From Mucilaginibacter oryzae (GTDB lineage: Bacteria; Bacteroidota; Bacteroidia; Sphingobacteriales; Sphingobacteriaceae): a stretch of DNA of 64,000 bases. Both the position numbers and the translations under genes were made by a program. Below, piece by piece: positions 15,895-24,956 of the stretch. Location: positions 248,001 to 312,000 of the forward strand of contig NZ_QGHA01000001.1 of assembly GCF_003148845.1 (NCBI RefSeq), written 5' to 3'. Position 1 is the stretch's first letter, and each line of letters opens with the position of its first letter. The notes beneath the pieces are model-generated. The model had not been told where the DNA came from and did not search any database. It saw nothing but the letters and a program-made list of their open reading frames with translations.

Positions 15895-16536
15895 ATGAAA
15901 AAAATTTACCTTCAAATTTCGGCCTGCTTATTCGTAATAACTTCAGTATTGAGCAGTTGCAAACTTGATCCCATCCTTCCTCCTGATAAAGAACTTAAAG
16001 CTATTGATAAGAAACCTGATACCGGCACCGACCCAGGTACAGGCACAGATCCTGGCACCGGTACCGATCCGGGAACAGGCACGAATCCGGGTACCGGTAC
16101 AGGAACGGACCCTGGAACAGGGACAGATCCGGATAGTGGAGCGGAGGATGGCTCTGACTATCCTGCTGCTGCACAGGGAACTATTTCGTACCAGGTTAAC
16201 GGGGGTGCTAAGGTAACCAAAAGCAATGCCACACTTGTTACTGTTGAGCCGGGTGGCTTTTTCGCTAACGGATCAAGTTCCGTAAACGCTGTAAATATGA
16301 ATACCGGAGATATGTTCCAGTTAATGATATTGAATGTTAAACCGGGTACTTATGATATTGGCGCCCTTAACGCGGATGTTGACGGAACTTTTTTTGGAGG
16401 CAAAGTTAAGTTTACCACGTTGAACCATTCAAGCGTTTCGAATGGAAATGCCGTAGGCACATTTAAGGCAGAATTTAAAAATCTCGGCACCGGTAAGATT
16501 AATGTTATAGTGGGATCTTTCAATATAAAAAGCTAA
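15895..16536 (+). CDS. Lipoprotein with a Thr-Gly-Asp-Pro repeat linker
   Basis: 213 residues. Lipoprotein signal peptide ending VLSSC (Cys22), then a low-complexity spacer (about residues 41-82) built from TGTDPG units, followed by a C-terminal beta-rich domain (about 95-213) with ISYQVNGGAKVTKSNA, MFQLMILNVKPGTYDIG and GTFKAEFKN. The last part resembles domains found in Bacteroidota surface lipoproteins that hold a small beta-sandwich, but I cannot name it. The spacer probably extends the domain from the membrane. A strong terminator follows. Confidence 0.75.
   Translation: MKKIYLQISACLFVITSVLSSCKLDPILPPDKELKAIDKKPDTGTDPGTGTDPGTGTDPGTGTNPGTGTGTDPGTGTDPDSGAEDGSDYPAAAQGTISYQVNGGAKVTKSNATLVTVEPGGFFANGSSSVNAVNMNTGDMFQLMILNVKPGTYDIGALNADVDGTFFGGKVKFTTLNHSSVSNGNAVGTFKAEFKNLGTGKINVIVGSFNIKS
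16015..16140 (+). repeat. In-frame tandem repeat encoding TGTDPG units
   Basis: Degenerate 12- and 18-bp repeats (ACAGGCACAGATCCTGGC-like) encode successive TGTDPG units in the lipoprotein linker. Unit lengths are multiples of three, so copy-number change would alter linker length without breaking the frame. Confidence 0.75.
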
Positions 16537-16557
16537 TCAATAACTCATTAAGCTTAA

Positions 16558-16600
16558 AAAGCGGTTATATTGTCTCTTCAGGCAATATAACCGCTTTTTT
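16558..16600 (+). terminator. Strong terminator after the lipoprotein gene
   Basis: AAAGCGGTTATATTG and CAATATAACCGCTTTTTT form a perfect 15-bp stem with a 10-nt loop and a T run. Confidence 0.92.
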
Positions 16601-16669
16601 ATTAAATACCTCGATACCCTATCATGAAGTTAAAAACGATTTAGCTTAACTAATTTATATTCAATTACG

Positions 16670-16706
16670 TATCTTTGCGACAAATACACATAGTGTCATT
16701 TAGACA
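16670..16706 (+). promoter_or_regulatory. Promoter -7 box and downstream operator-like palindrome of the MFS gene
   Basis: TATCTTTG (16670-16677) fits the -7 consensus; the -33 box is unclear. AGTGTCATTTAGACA (16692-16706) has a TGTC-N5-GACA palindrome located just past the expected transcription start, where a repressor would block. A copy with one mismatch lies at the same relative place before the SPFH gene (31138-31152). Confidence 0.5.
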
Positions 16707-16725
16707 CATTTGATATTATTTTAAC

Positions 16726-17961
16726 ATGACCAACTCTCCTGCTTCCAAACCACCGATAAATAAGATAGCGCTCCGTATCGCCGTAGGGGCTATGTTTTTT
16801 ATGGCAGGTTTAAGCTTTTCGAGCTGGGCTTCACGCATTGCAACCGTTCAGCAAAACCTTGGCTTATCTGATGCCGGCCTTGGAGCCGTGTTATTCGCCT
16901 TACCGGTTGGGTTGATGTGTTCGCTGCCATTTTCAGGATGGATCATCACTAAAATAGGCAGTAAAAAGCTTGTGATCATAGCGCTTATTGTTTATGCAAT
17001 GGCATTGGTTACGCTTGGCCTGGCCCAAAACCCGTTTCAACTGGTTATCTGTTTAATGTGCTTCGGTTTTTCAAGCAACGCGGTTAACATAGCCGTAAAT
17101 ACCCAGGCTGTTGCCACCGAGCAATTGTACCAACGCCCTATAATGGCATTTTTTCATGGCTTATGGAGTTTAGCGGGATTTACAGGCGCAGGCATAGGCA
17201 CATTCATGATAGCAAACGGCGTTATCCCCTTACATCATTTTATGGCCATGCTGATAGTGATAGCTCTTGGCGTATTGATAGCGGCACAGTATCTTAAAGA
17301 CGACAAGGTTACCGATGCGGGGCCTGCTTTTGTTATGCCCGATAAATCGCTTATTAAACTGGGGGTTATAGCCTTTTGCTCGATGATTTGCGAGGGGGCA
17401 ATGTTCGACTGGAGCGTGATCTACTTTAAAAAGGTAGTGCTTGCGCCAACAGCACTTGTAGGCGTAGGCTTCACTACTTTTATGTTTACTATGGCCGGGG
17501 GCCGCTTTATAGCCGACTGGTTTGCACATCGCTTTGGTTTAAAACGAACCCTGCAGGTAAGCGGCTCGTTAACAGCCACAGGCCTGGCTATTGCCGTAAT
17601 ATTCCCTTATGTGTACACCGCCCTGTTTGGCTTTCTACTGGTAGGTGCAGGCGTCTCGTCGGTTGTGCCTATGGTGTACAGCGCCGCGGGTAAATCAAAA
17701 ACCATGGCACCAGGGGTAGCGCTGGCGGCGGTATCAACCATAGGCTTCCTGGGCTTTTTGGTGGGTCCGCCGGTAATAGGTTTTATAGCAGGTATAGCTA
17801 CGTTGCGGGCGTCATTTATTCTGATAGCCTGTATGGGGATCTCGGTGGTAGTGGTTTCAACCAAGGCCAAACTTGACCAGGACAATAAAACAGCAAACAT
17901 TACCGACGAACCGCCTATAGATTTCAGCCCTCCCGTGTCAGATCTTCGTTCGAAGGATTAA
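16726..17961 (+). CDS. Major facilitator superfamily transporter (YbjJ-like)
   Basis: 411 residues with 12 predicted membrane helices. The first loop motif ASRIATVQQNLGLSDAGLGAVLFALPVG and GWIITKIGSKK between helices 2 and 3 match the YbjJ-type branch of MFS permeases, and NAVNIAVNTQA in helix 4 is also typical. Substrate is unknown; relatives are weakly annotated as sugar or drug transporters. The last 38 bases overlap the end of a convergent gene on the other strand. A palindromic operator-like site lies between the likely promoter and the ATG, so expression is probably repressor-controlled. Confidence 0.85.
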   Translation: MTNSPASKPPINKIALRIAVGAMFFMAGLSFSSWASRIATVQQNLGLSDAGLGAVLFALPVGLMCSLPFSGWIITKIGSKKLVIIALIVYAMALVTLGLAQNPFQLVICLMCFGFSSNAVNIAVNTQAVATEQLYQRPIMAFFHGLWSLAGFTGAGIGTFMIANGVIPLHHFMAMLIVIALGVLIAAQYLKDDKVTDAGPAFVMPDKSLIKLGVIAFCSMICEGAMFDWSVIYFKKVVLAPTALVGVGFTTFMFTMAGGRFIADWFAHRFGLKRTLQVSGSLTATGLAIAVIFPYVYTALFGFLLVGAGVSSVVPMVYSAAGKSKTMAPGVALAAVSTIGFLGFLVGPPVIGFIAGIATLRASFILIACMGISVVVVSTKAKLDQDNKTANITDEPPIDFSPPVSDLRSKD

Positions 17962-18196
17962 GGAGGTATTCAAATTGCTCATGCCCGTTGTGAAAAATAA
18001 ACTTGAGCCGTTCTTTAGGGGCATCAATATCCAACGATATTAAACCAAGTGTCTGGGGTAAGTTATCCCTGATCAATTTCAAATCAGTAACGTTAGGCAT
18101 CTCTACAAAAATATCATCGCCCTGCGGTTTAATGAGCCAGTTTTGCAGGTTAGCATTTCTTAATGTATCAATCCATTTTTGTTGGTAAGCATTCAT
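17924..18196 (-). CDS. Small hypothetical protein, convergent with the MFS gene
   Basis: 90 residues, soluble, mixed charge, no signal peptide. It contains WIDTLRNANLQNWLIKPQGDDIFVEMPNVTDLKLIRDNLPQ and GLISLDIDAPKERLKFIFHNGHEQFEYLL, which suggests an alpha/beta fold ending in short strands. It is 105 bp downstream of the GH26 gene on the same strand and overlaps the 3' end of the MFS gene by 38 bp. The sequence is clean and protein-like, so it is likely real. Family not recognised. Confidence 0.6.
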   Translation of the reverse strand: MNAYQQKWIDTLRNANLQNWLIKPQGDDIFVEMPNVTDLKLIRDNLPQTLGLISLDIDAPKERLKFIFHNGHEQFEYLLNPSNEDLTREG

Positions 18197-18301
18197 ATAT
18201 CGTCCTATTTAAGGAATAAAATACCTTAACAGCCTTTTTGTTTTGTTACAAGCCTTAGTTTAGCTACATCAAACTGTAATAATAAGGGAATAATGGCATC
18301 A

Positions 18302-19426
18302 TTAGTAGGCCCTGTTGGGCTGCCCGTAAACACCCAGCGGTGTAATCCTGTTTTGAAAAATAACCGTTGGGCTGTTAAAAAAACGCACAAAATCATCAGC
18401 GCTTTGCTGGCCGGGATAGGGCGCGTAATAATGATGTTCGTTACCGTTACGCCAGGCCATCGCATAACTCACTTTGTGTTTTTTAAGGATGGGAAGCAAA
18501 ACGTTGGTCCACCAGTTATCCATCGGGATAGCTTCGTATCCTGTTTCGGGCAGGCAGCTTAATTTACGGTGTTTTTGGGCAACAGCGTCAACAATACCAA
18601 GTCGCTTATCCAGCTTTGTTTGATAATAAGCCACGTTTGTTGTACAATAGTTGTCAAAGCCTACAAAATCCACATAGTCGTCGCCAGGATATCTCTCCAA
18701 AAATTCTTCTTCCGATTCAAAATCCGCAGCCGAATATACAATGAGCAGGTTATGCAGTTTCCTTTTATCGCGAAGGTAATTGATGGTAAATTGCCATAAC
18801 GTTTTAAAATCAGCAGGCGTACAGGTGTTTTTGCACCACCAGAACCAGTTACCCGTAAGTTCGTGAAAGGGCCGGAACAATACAGGGATAGGCTCACCAT
18901 CTGAACCCTTCATACCAGCGAGATAATCGGCAGCTCTGTCGAGATATGCTTTATACACATCGTGAAAGCTACCTCCCGCAATTAGCTCTTTAACTGTTTG
19001 CATGGTGGTGTCCCAGGCAGTTTTGCCATTGACCGGGTTGTCCATATGCCAGCAGAAAGTGTTGATGCCGCCACGTTCATATACTGTTTTTACAAACTGT
19101 TGCTGTTGTTTAAACGCAATGCCATTAATATCATGAATACTATCGTGTTCAATCTTTGCTAAATCCCATCCGTATAGGGCAGGATATGATCCGGTTACAC
19201 TCTTTACATCCGACCTGCCTGCCTCATCCCGCCAACCTACTCCGTAAGCCAGATCATCGTGGTGACCAAATATTACACCGCCATTAACCAAACGCTGCAT
19301 GCTGTAAAATAGCTGCCGGGTTTGGGTTGTCGCTTTCCTGTCAGAAGGTTCAAACAGTTGAGCCATAGCAGTATAGTTAATTACCAACAATAGTAAAACA
19401 ATCCATTTTTTATAAAGCTTCGCCAT
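18302..19426 (-). CDS. Secreted GH26 beta-mannanase-like enzyme, altered C-terminus
   Basis: 374 residues with signal peptide MAKLYKKWIVLLLLVINYTA. GH26 hallmarks are GGVIFGHHDDLAYGVGW, SYPALYGWDL, the acid/base Glu189 in FRPFHELTGNWFWW and the nucleophile-bearing PETGYEAIP (about 293-300). The enzyme would hydrolyse beta-1,4-mannan or manno-oligosaccharides in the periplasm or outside the cell. The reading frame ends in an unusual NRITPLGVYGQPNRAY after DDFVRFFNSPTVIFQ. A family-like tail (FDVAKLRL) appears in another frame about 79 bp further on, suggesting a small insertion near the 3' end. It follows the symporter gene, 119 bp apart. Confidence 0.88.
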   Translation of the reverse strand: MAKLYKKWIVLLLLVINYTAMAQLFEPSDRKATTQTRQLFYSMQRLVNGGVIFGHHDDLAYGVGWRDEAGRSDVKSVTGSYPALYGWDLAKIEHDSIHDINGIAFKQQQQFVKTVYERGGINTFCWHMDNPVNGKTAWDTTMQTVKELIAGGSFHDVYKAYLDRAADYLAGMKGSDGEPIPVLFRPFHELTGNWFWWCKNTCTPADFKTLWQFTINYLRDKRKLHNLLIVYSAADFESEEEFLERYPGDDYVDFVGFDNYCTTNVAYYQTKLDKRLGIVDAVAQKHRKLSCLPETGYEAIPMDNWWTNVLLPILKKHKVSYAMAWRNGNEHHYYAPYPGQQSADDFVRFFNSPTVIFQNRITPLGVYGQPNRAY

Positions 19427-19545
19427 TATACAGATAACTTTTTTGAGCCAATATTATTTTATGGCAATTTGCCGCCTAAGTATAAGTTTACTGCAACAAC
19501 AACCGGATAACCCAATCAGACCAGACAATTTCCTCTTAGTAATTA

Positions 19546-21378
19546 TCAATGGTCATTTAACCTGCTCCACCAGGTGCGTTTTAGTATTAAAACAGTTACC
19601 GCCAATAAGGCTATGGTAACCATTAAAGCTATTCTTTGTGCCAAAATGAGGTACATAGGCAGTATGGTAAGGCAACACTGGGCGGTGGTACCAATCACCA
19701 CATTGAACATATTCAGTTTAAAATTTTTATTCGGCACAAATGCGGGATCGTCTTTCATTACCAACGCTTTAACAGGCTCCCAAAAGCCCCAGGGGCGAAC
19801 GGTTGTATAAAAAGACTTCAGTACTTTCAGATCTGTAGCGGGAGCTGCGTAGGTGCCGATGAGCGATCCGAGCAGTGATACCGCGAATAAGGCCGGAACC
19901 CAGTACAGCAATTGCAACGAGGGAATCACTACAGAAAAAACCATTGCGCATACTATCCCCGAAAGCATCCCGTAAAAAAAACCATTGGCATTAAATCGCC
20001 ACCAATGCCATTTCAATATGTTGGATACGATGTAGCCCGCATACAAAGCCGATACGATCCACAGTAAAACCGAATTAACATTTTTCACAAAGAAACCAAG
20101 TATTATCCCTACCGCTACAACAAACACACCCACCAAATAATTAGCCCTGATAATATTTTTGGTAGAGGCTTTAGGGTTGATGTATTTGATATAAATATCA
20201 TTTACGATATAGGCCTGTGCAGCGTTCATGGTACCGCTAAAGGTACTCATGAATGCCCCCAGTAAACCGGCAAGTAATAACCCAACCAGGCCAACGGGCA
20301 AAAAGTTATTGATCACTGCCGGTAAAATCCGCTCAAAATCAATAGCGCCGCAGGCATCCTTTAAATCCATCCGGCGATAAAACAACAGGCCCAGTACAGT
20401 TAAGCTGATAATGAGCAGGTAACGTACGGGTAACAAAATGATATTTACAAAACCGCTCATCTTGCTGGCCTCTTCCGGCGAACGGGTTGAGAGGATTTTT
20501 TGCATATCATAGTTTGGCGCGGGGCCTGCCAATGCTGCGAAAACACCTTTAAAGGTCATCATCATAAAAAACAAACCGAATAACGAGTAGCCGTCGTCCC
20601 TGATCTTATCGTTTACCTCGTTGATAATACCTGTCCAGCTTAAACCAAGTTTTTTGCCGAAAAACGGGCTATACCAGCCGTCGGGCACATTTAAATGGTG
20701 CCCCTGCAATTTAGCTGCGGCTATAAAACCTATCCAGATACAGGCCACTGTCATGATGCCGTATTTAAGCATATCACCCAGCACAATACTATGCATGCCG
20801 CCCATAACGGAGTAAAACATGGCAAACAAGGTAAATACAATACCATAAACATGCGGCACGTACTGCGGAGCCACATTAAACGGCACATAAGCGCTAACCA
20901 TTTGCCACGGGATAAAAATTTCAATAAACTTGCCCAGGCCAATAAAACCATAGGCCAGGTAACCGAAACAACTTAACAGCGCAAAGCCGATCACCACCAC
21001 ATTAGCGCCCGTTACGCCGGTGCCGGATGTGCCAAAACGGGTGCCCAGCCATTCGGCCCCTGTAGCGGCATTTGAGCGGCGCAGCCAGCGCGAAAGGTAC
21101 ATCATTAAAAACACCTGGTTAAATACCGGCCAAAGCCAGGGGATCCAGATGCTTTTCATCCCGTACACAAAACACAGGCTCACCATCCACATCGTGCCGC
21201 TGATATCGAACATATCCGAAGCATCACTTAAGCCGAGTTTATACCAGGGCAATGATTTGCCGCCAAGCATATAGCTCTCTTTGTTTTCGCGCGCTTTTTT
21301 TCGGTACCAAAGCCCGATAACGACGGTACTCAGCAGGTACAGAACGATAATAGCAACATCAACTAAGTGTAGTTTCAT
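19546..21378 (-). CDS. Sodium/solute symporter (SSS family), probable mannoside transporter
   Basis: 610 residues from the ATG at 21378; the TTG one codon upstream is ignored. Roughly 13-15 membrane helices, beginning HLVDVAIIVLYLLSTVVIGLWY. The SSS signature areas are LGLSDASDMFDISGTMWM and, around helix 9, GLLLAGLLGAFMSTFSGTMN, which contains the Na+-site Ser/Thr residues. The C-terminal part is extended by about two helices relative to PutP-type members, as in SGLT-like transporters. It lies directly upstream of the GH26 mannanase and downstream of an AraC regulator on the same strand, so import of mannose or manno-oligosaccharides with Na+ is the likely role. Confidence 0.88.
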   Translation of the reverse strand: MKLHLVDVAIIVLYLLSTVVIGLWYRKKARENKESYMLGGKSLPWYKLGLSDASDMFDISGTMWMVSLCFVYGMKSIWIPWLWPVFNQVFLMMYLSRWLRRSNAATGAEWLGTRFGTSGTGVTGANVVVIGFALLSCFGYLAYGFIGLGKFIEIFIPWQMVSAYVPFNVAPQYVPHVYGIVFTLFAMFYSVMGGMHSIVLGDMLKYGIMTVACIWIGFIAAAKLQGHHLNVPDGWYSPFFGKKLGLSWTGIINEVNDKIRDDGYSLFGLFFMMMTFKGVFAALAGPAPNYDMQKILSTRSPEEASKMSGFVNIILLPVRYLLIISLTVLGLLFYRRMDLKDACGAIDFERILPAVINNFLPVGLVGLLLAGLLGAFMSTFSGTMNAAQAYIVNDIYIKYINPKASTKNIIRANYLVGVFVVAVGIILGFFVKNVNSVLLWIVSALYAGYIVSNILKWHWWRFNANGFFYGMLSGIVCAMVFSVVIPSLQLLYWVPALFAVSLLGSLIGTYAAPATDLKVLKSFYTTVRPWGFWEPVKALVMKDDPAFVPNKNFKLNMFNVVIGTTAQCCLTILPMYLILAQRIALMVTIALLAVTVLILKRTWWSRLNDH

Positions 21379-21390
21379 CAATTGGCAGCA

Positions 21391-21489
21391 TCAGAATTTA
21401 CAGAATGAGGTTATCAAAATCAGTTCGCACAAACCATACTAAGCCCCGCTATTCTGAAAACCCGTAAATTCTGAAAATTCCGGTTCAGA
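21391..21489. repeat. Inverted short-word repeat (TCAGAATTTACAGAAT family)
   Basis: Left half TCAGAATTTACAGAATGA and right half ATTCTGAAAACCCGTAAATTCTGAAAATTCCGGTTCAGA are mutually complementary words. The same family occurs at 51853-52015. It lies between the AraC gene and the symporter start, so it will be in the transcript leader. Confidence 0.65.
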
Positions 21490-21596
21490 TCAAAAACTAA
21501 TTTATTATCAAACAATTTCAATACTATTTTAACCTCTTTTCAACATCAGGAACCGGGTAATACGTTTTCAATTCCCGGCGATGCCCATGCGCAAGG

Positions 21597-22475
21597 TTAA
21601 ATAAACACCCGGTTCCCGGTATAGGTTTCCCTGAACTCTTTAGGGATGCACATTTTTTTGCGCTTGAAGATCCTGTTGAAATTGGAGATATTGTTGAAGC
21701 CGCATTTATAGGCAATTTCGGCTACGGTAGCTGTCGAATCGATCAACATGCGGGAGGCATGACCGAGGCGAATCTCGTTCAAACTATCAATAAAAGTTTT
21801 ACCGGTACGCTTTTTAATAAACCTGCTGAACGAGGCTTCGGGCATATTGGCAATTTTAGATACCTCGGCAAGGGTAATCTGCCTGTTATAATTAAGGTTC
21901 ATGTGTTCAAAAACCTTCTCTATACGGCGGCTATTGTAATAGAACTTTTCGTTGGTAAAACTCGCGTCCGACAGCAGTTTCATATCGCGGGAAATGGAAA
22001 GTTCATGCAGGATAGACAATAACTCAAGCACCGAATCGAAACCTGTTTTTTTATCCAGCTGCATAATCCTATCCTTGAGTGCATGGATAGTTTCAGCCGG
22101 GAAGGCAATTCCGCGCTGCGAGCGATCCAACATGCTCTTCACAAAGCTTAACTGGTTACGTTTTAAAAATTTTTCATCAAACAAATCTTTATGAAACTGT
22201 ATGGTAACTTCAGCAATTTGTTCGCTTTGGCACTGGTGGGTAAACCATGCATGGTACAGGTTAGGCCCGATCAGGGCCAGCTCCACCTCATCAATAACCT
22301 CGATATGGCCGCCCACTACCCTTTTTGCTCCTTTAGCATTGATAACCAGGTTCAATTCGTATTCATCATGGTAATGAAGCGGAAAATCAAACTTGTTTTT
22401 CACCCTCGAAAAAATGGTAAAACAATCACTCGGCGTTAGCGGTGTTATTTCCCGCATTACATTACTTGTAGTCAT
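21597..22475 (-). CDS. AraC-family transcriptional regulator with cupin sensor
   Basis: 292 residues. An N-terminal cupin-like sensor (about 1-140) has FDFPLHYHDEYELNLVINAKG, and the C-terminal AraC DNA-binding domain (about 185-290) has two helix-turn-helix units: ITLAEVSKIANMPEASFSRF and ATVAEIAYKCGFNNISNFNR, followed by FKRKKMCIPKEFRETY. The His-rich cupin motif suits sugar binding. It is encoded just upstream of the symporter and GH26 genes in the same direction and is the obvious candidate activator of mannan use. No intergenic operator can be assigned confidently. Confidence 0.9.
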   Translation of the reverse strand: MTTSNVMREITPLTPSDCFTIFSRVKNKFDFPLHYHDEYELNLVINAKGAKRVVGGHIEVIDEVELALIGPNLYHAWFTHQCQSEQIAEVTIQFHKDLFDEKFLKRNQLSFVKSMLDRSQRGIAFPAETIHALKDRIMQLDKKTGFDSVLELLSILHELSISRDMKLLSDASFTNEKFYYNSRRIEKVFEHMNLNYNRQITLAEVSKIANMPEASFSRFIKKRTGKTFIDSLNEIRLGHASRMLIDSTATVAEIAYKCGFNNISNFNRIFKRKKMCIPKEFRETYTGNRVFI

Positions 22476-23333
22476 ATATCCGGCAATATAAAAGGCATCA
22501 AACTGATGATACTAATTTAACCATTTTATATTATCAAAACATATAAATCACTTTTTGTTATCATCAAAAATCGGTCAAGACAAGGATTCAACTGCTGTGC
22601 CATCTGCGAAGATGCAGTAAAGGTTGCGCTTCGCCTTACTATTCAAATCGCAAAAACAAACCCGAGCGATGTAGTTATTTGCCTACACCCTTTGCCGGTG
22701 GTTTATTTGAATAACTGCTTACAGCATGTTTAAATAAACACCTCACTGTGTCAAAGATGGCATGAGCAAAGCAACATAATGAGATGAATGGTCAAAATTT
22801 TACACTTCATTTACTATAATTTCATGGCGATGCTATGCTATTAAAATTTAAAACTTTTAGGTTTGCGGGCAAATTGGATTTTAACTTTTAACCCAATTGG
22901 TCAAACTTTATTTAGCTGTAATTTAACCTGACGGTAATACTGCATTGATAATTTGCCGACTTATTACAAAAGTACTTGCCAGCCAAAATGAGTAGCAATG
23001 GTTCATAAACCGGCTTAACATCAAGTGTAATTCAATACAGGTTGAGTCATAATACTTTTTTTACATTGTTTAATTTTAAACTAACCGGAAACACTATAAA
23101 AGCGATCACAAAATCAACAGCATAAACACAGGCAATACTTTTATTTCATTTTTTAAACAAGAACGTATTATTAAGGTAAAACCACCCATTCCGGGAAAGT
23201 AACATGTTTAGGACACGAGATTCCGCAAGAGCCCCATATTCACAAAAGGATATCTTTCAAATAAACAGGCAGGCAAACAAGATCAGCTTTTTTTTGTAGA
23301 TTAACCATAAACGCAAACAGCAGTACATTTTTA
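22476..23333. other. 858-bp gene-free interval
   Basis: AT-rich, with no open frame of coding character. It should contain the AraC promoter at its left end and the mla promoter at its right. A GTTTATTT/AAATAAAC inverted repeat with a 23-nt spacer (around 22699-22738) and the hairpin CATCTGCGAAGATG (around 22600) are the only structures seen. A small RNA cannot be excluded. Confidence 0.5.
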
Positions 23334-24143
23334 ATGGACAATACGCAAAGCATAAACGGGGAAACACCGAAAAAGATGTCAAAGCTAAAGCAAAGCTTTG
23401 CCGACTTTTTCTTAACCCTTTACAATATCAATAAATTTATACTCCGCTTTTTCAGGGAAGCATTTGTACCACCGTTTGAACTTAAGGAAGTGGTGCGCCA
23501 GTGTTATGAGGTAGGTGTACGTTCATTTACGCTGATATCGGTAACCGGCTTTATAGTAGGCGTAATATTCACCAAGCAATCAAGGCCATCGCTATCGCAA
23601 TTCGGCGCCGAATCATGGCTGCCATCATTGGTATCTATAGCTATTATGCGCGCGCTGGCGCCACTGGTTACCGCGCTGATCGCCTCGGGTAAGGTTGGTT
23701 CAAGCATCGGCGCCGAACTGGGCTCTATGCGCGTAACCGAACAAATTGACGCCATGGAAGTATCGGGCACCAAGCCCTTTAAATACCTGGTATGTACCCG
23801 TGTGCTGGCTACTACGCTTACCATCCCTATCCTGTCCACTTATACAGGCTTTGTGGCCCTTTTTGGCGGCTATTTAAATGTAACCCAAAATGAAGGCACC
23901 ACCTGGACCACTTTTATACAGGAAGTGTTTGAGCCATTAACCTTTACTGATTTTGTGGCCTCGCTTATTAAATCAATTGTATTTGGTTTTACCATAGGCA
24001 TTGTTGGGTGTTACCAGGGCTATAACTCCAGCAAAGGTACCGAGGGTGTAGGTAAAGCGGCCAACGGAGCGGTTATTACTGCCATGTTCCTGGTGTTTAT
24101 TGAAGAAGTGATTATTGTACAGATAACCGGATGGTTCCGCTAA
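23334..24143 (+). CDS. mlaE: MlaE-type ABC transporter permease
   Basis: 269 residues with about five membrane helices and the MlaE/YrbE signature: GSIGAELGSMRVTEQIDAMEVSGTKPFKYLV, followed by ATTLTIPILSTYTGFVALFGG. It is the membrane subunit of a lipid ABC transporter that moves phospholipids between inner and outer membranes. It heads an operon with the ATPase (10-bp gap) and the MCE substrate-binding subunit (30-bp gap). No mlaB or mlaC gene is present here, which is common in Bacteroidota. The N-terminal 40 residues are an amphipathic extension before the first helix. Confidence 0.95.
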   Translation: MDNTQSINGETPKKMSKLKQSFADFFLTLYNINKFILRFFREAFVPPFELKEVVRQCYEVGVRSFTLISVTGFIVGVIFTKQSRPSLSQFGAESWLPSLVSIAIMRALAPLVTALIASGKVGSSIGAELGSMRVTEQIDAMEVSGTKPFKYLVCTRVLATTLTIPILSTYTGFVALFGGYLNVTQNEGTTWTTFIQEVFEPLTFTDFVASLIKSIVFGFTIGIVGCYQGYNSSKGTEGVGKAANGAVITAMFLVFIEEVIIVQITGWFR

Positions 24144-24152
24144 TATATCAAC

Positions 24153-24926
24153 ATGAAAAAAGCAGCAATACAGGCAGACCATAGCAACCCGGTTATCAGC
24201 ATCAGGGGTTTGAAAAAGGCATTCCAGGATTATTCCGTGCTCCGGGGTATCGATCTTGATCTGTACCAGGGCGAAAACCTTGTGGTATTGGGGCGTTCAG
24301 GTACGGGCAAATCAGTACTCATTAAAATCATTTCAGGGCTCTTAAAACCGGATGCCGGGCAGGTAGAAGTGTTGGGTTATAATATCGCTACCATCAGCGA
24401 AGATGAATTGCAGGCCCTCCGCATCAGGATAGGTTTTTCATTTCAAAACAGCGCTTTGTACGATAGTATGACGGTGCGTAAAAACCTAGAGTTTCCGCTG
24501 GTGCGCAACCGCCGTAACCTTACCCGCGGCGAAATCAATACCAATGTAGAAGCCGTGCTTGATGCCGTGGGGCTTTCGCAAACCATCAACCAGATGCCAT
24601 CCGAGCTATCGGGCGGGCAGCGTAAACGTATTGGTATTGCCCGCACACTGATCCTGAACCCCGAAATTATGCTGTATGACGAACCTACAGCCGGTTTAGA
24701 CCCGATAACCTGTATAGAAATCAATGATCTGATTAACGAGGTACAACAGCGTTATAACACGTCATCTATCATCATTACCCATGACCTTACCTGCGCCAAA
24801 CAAACCGGCGACAGGATTGCCATGTTGCTTGACGGGCAGTTTCAACGCACCGGAACATTTGAAGAGGTTTTTGCTACCGAAGACGAACGGGTGAAACCTT
24901 TTTACGATTACAACTTTATTAAATAA
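24153..24926 (+). CDS. mlaF: MlaF-type ABC transporter ATPase
   Basis: 257 residues, one ABC domain. Walker A GRSGTGKS at 47-54, Q-loop SFQNSALYDSMT, signature LSGGQRKR, Walker B PEIMLYDEP, D-loop GLDP and switch His in IIITHDL are all present. It energises lipid transport through the MlaE permease. The gene lies 10 bp after mlaE and 30 bp before the MCE gene, indicating a single mRNA. Its C-terminal end (FYDYNF) is slightly longer than the minimal ABC fold, as is usual for MlaF. Confidence 0.95.
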   Translation: MKKAAIQADHSNPVISIRGLKKAFQDYSVLRGIDLDLYQGENLVVLGRSGTGKSVLIKIISGLLKPDAGQVEVLGYNIATISEDELQALRIRIGFSFQNSALYDSMTVRKNLEFPLVRNRRNLTRGEINTNVEAVLDAVGLSQTINQMPSELSGGQRKRIGIARTLILNPEIMLYDEPTAGLDPITCIEINDLINEVQQRYNTSSIIITHDLTCAKQTGDRIAMLLDGQFQRTGTFEEVFATEDERVKPFYDYNFIK

Positions 24927-24956
24927 TAATAGCTAACAAGATATACCATCATTCAA

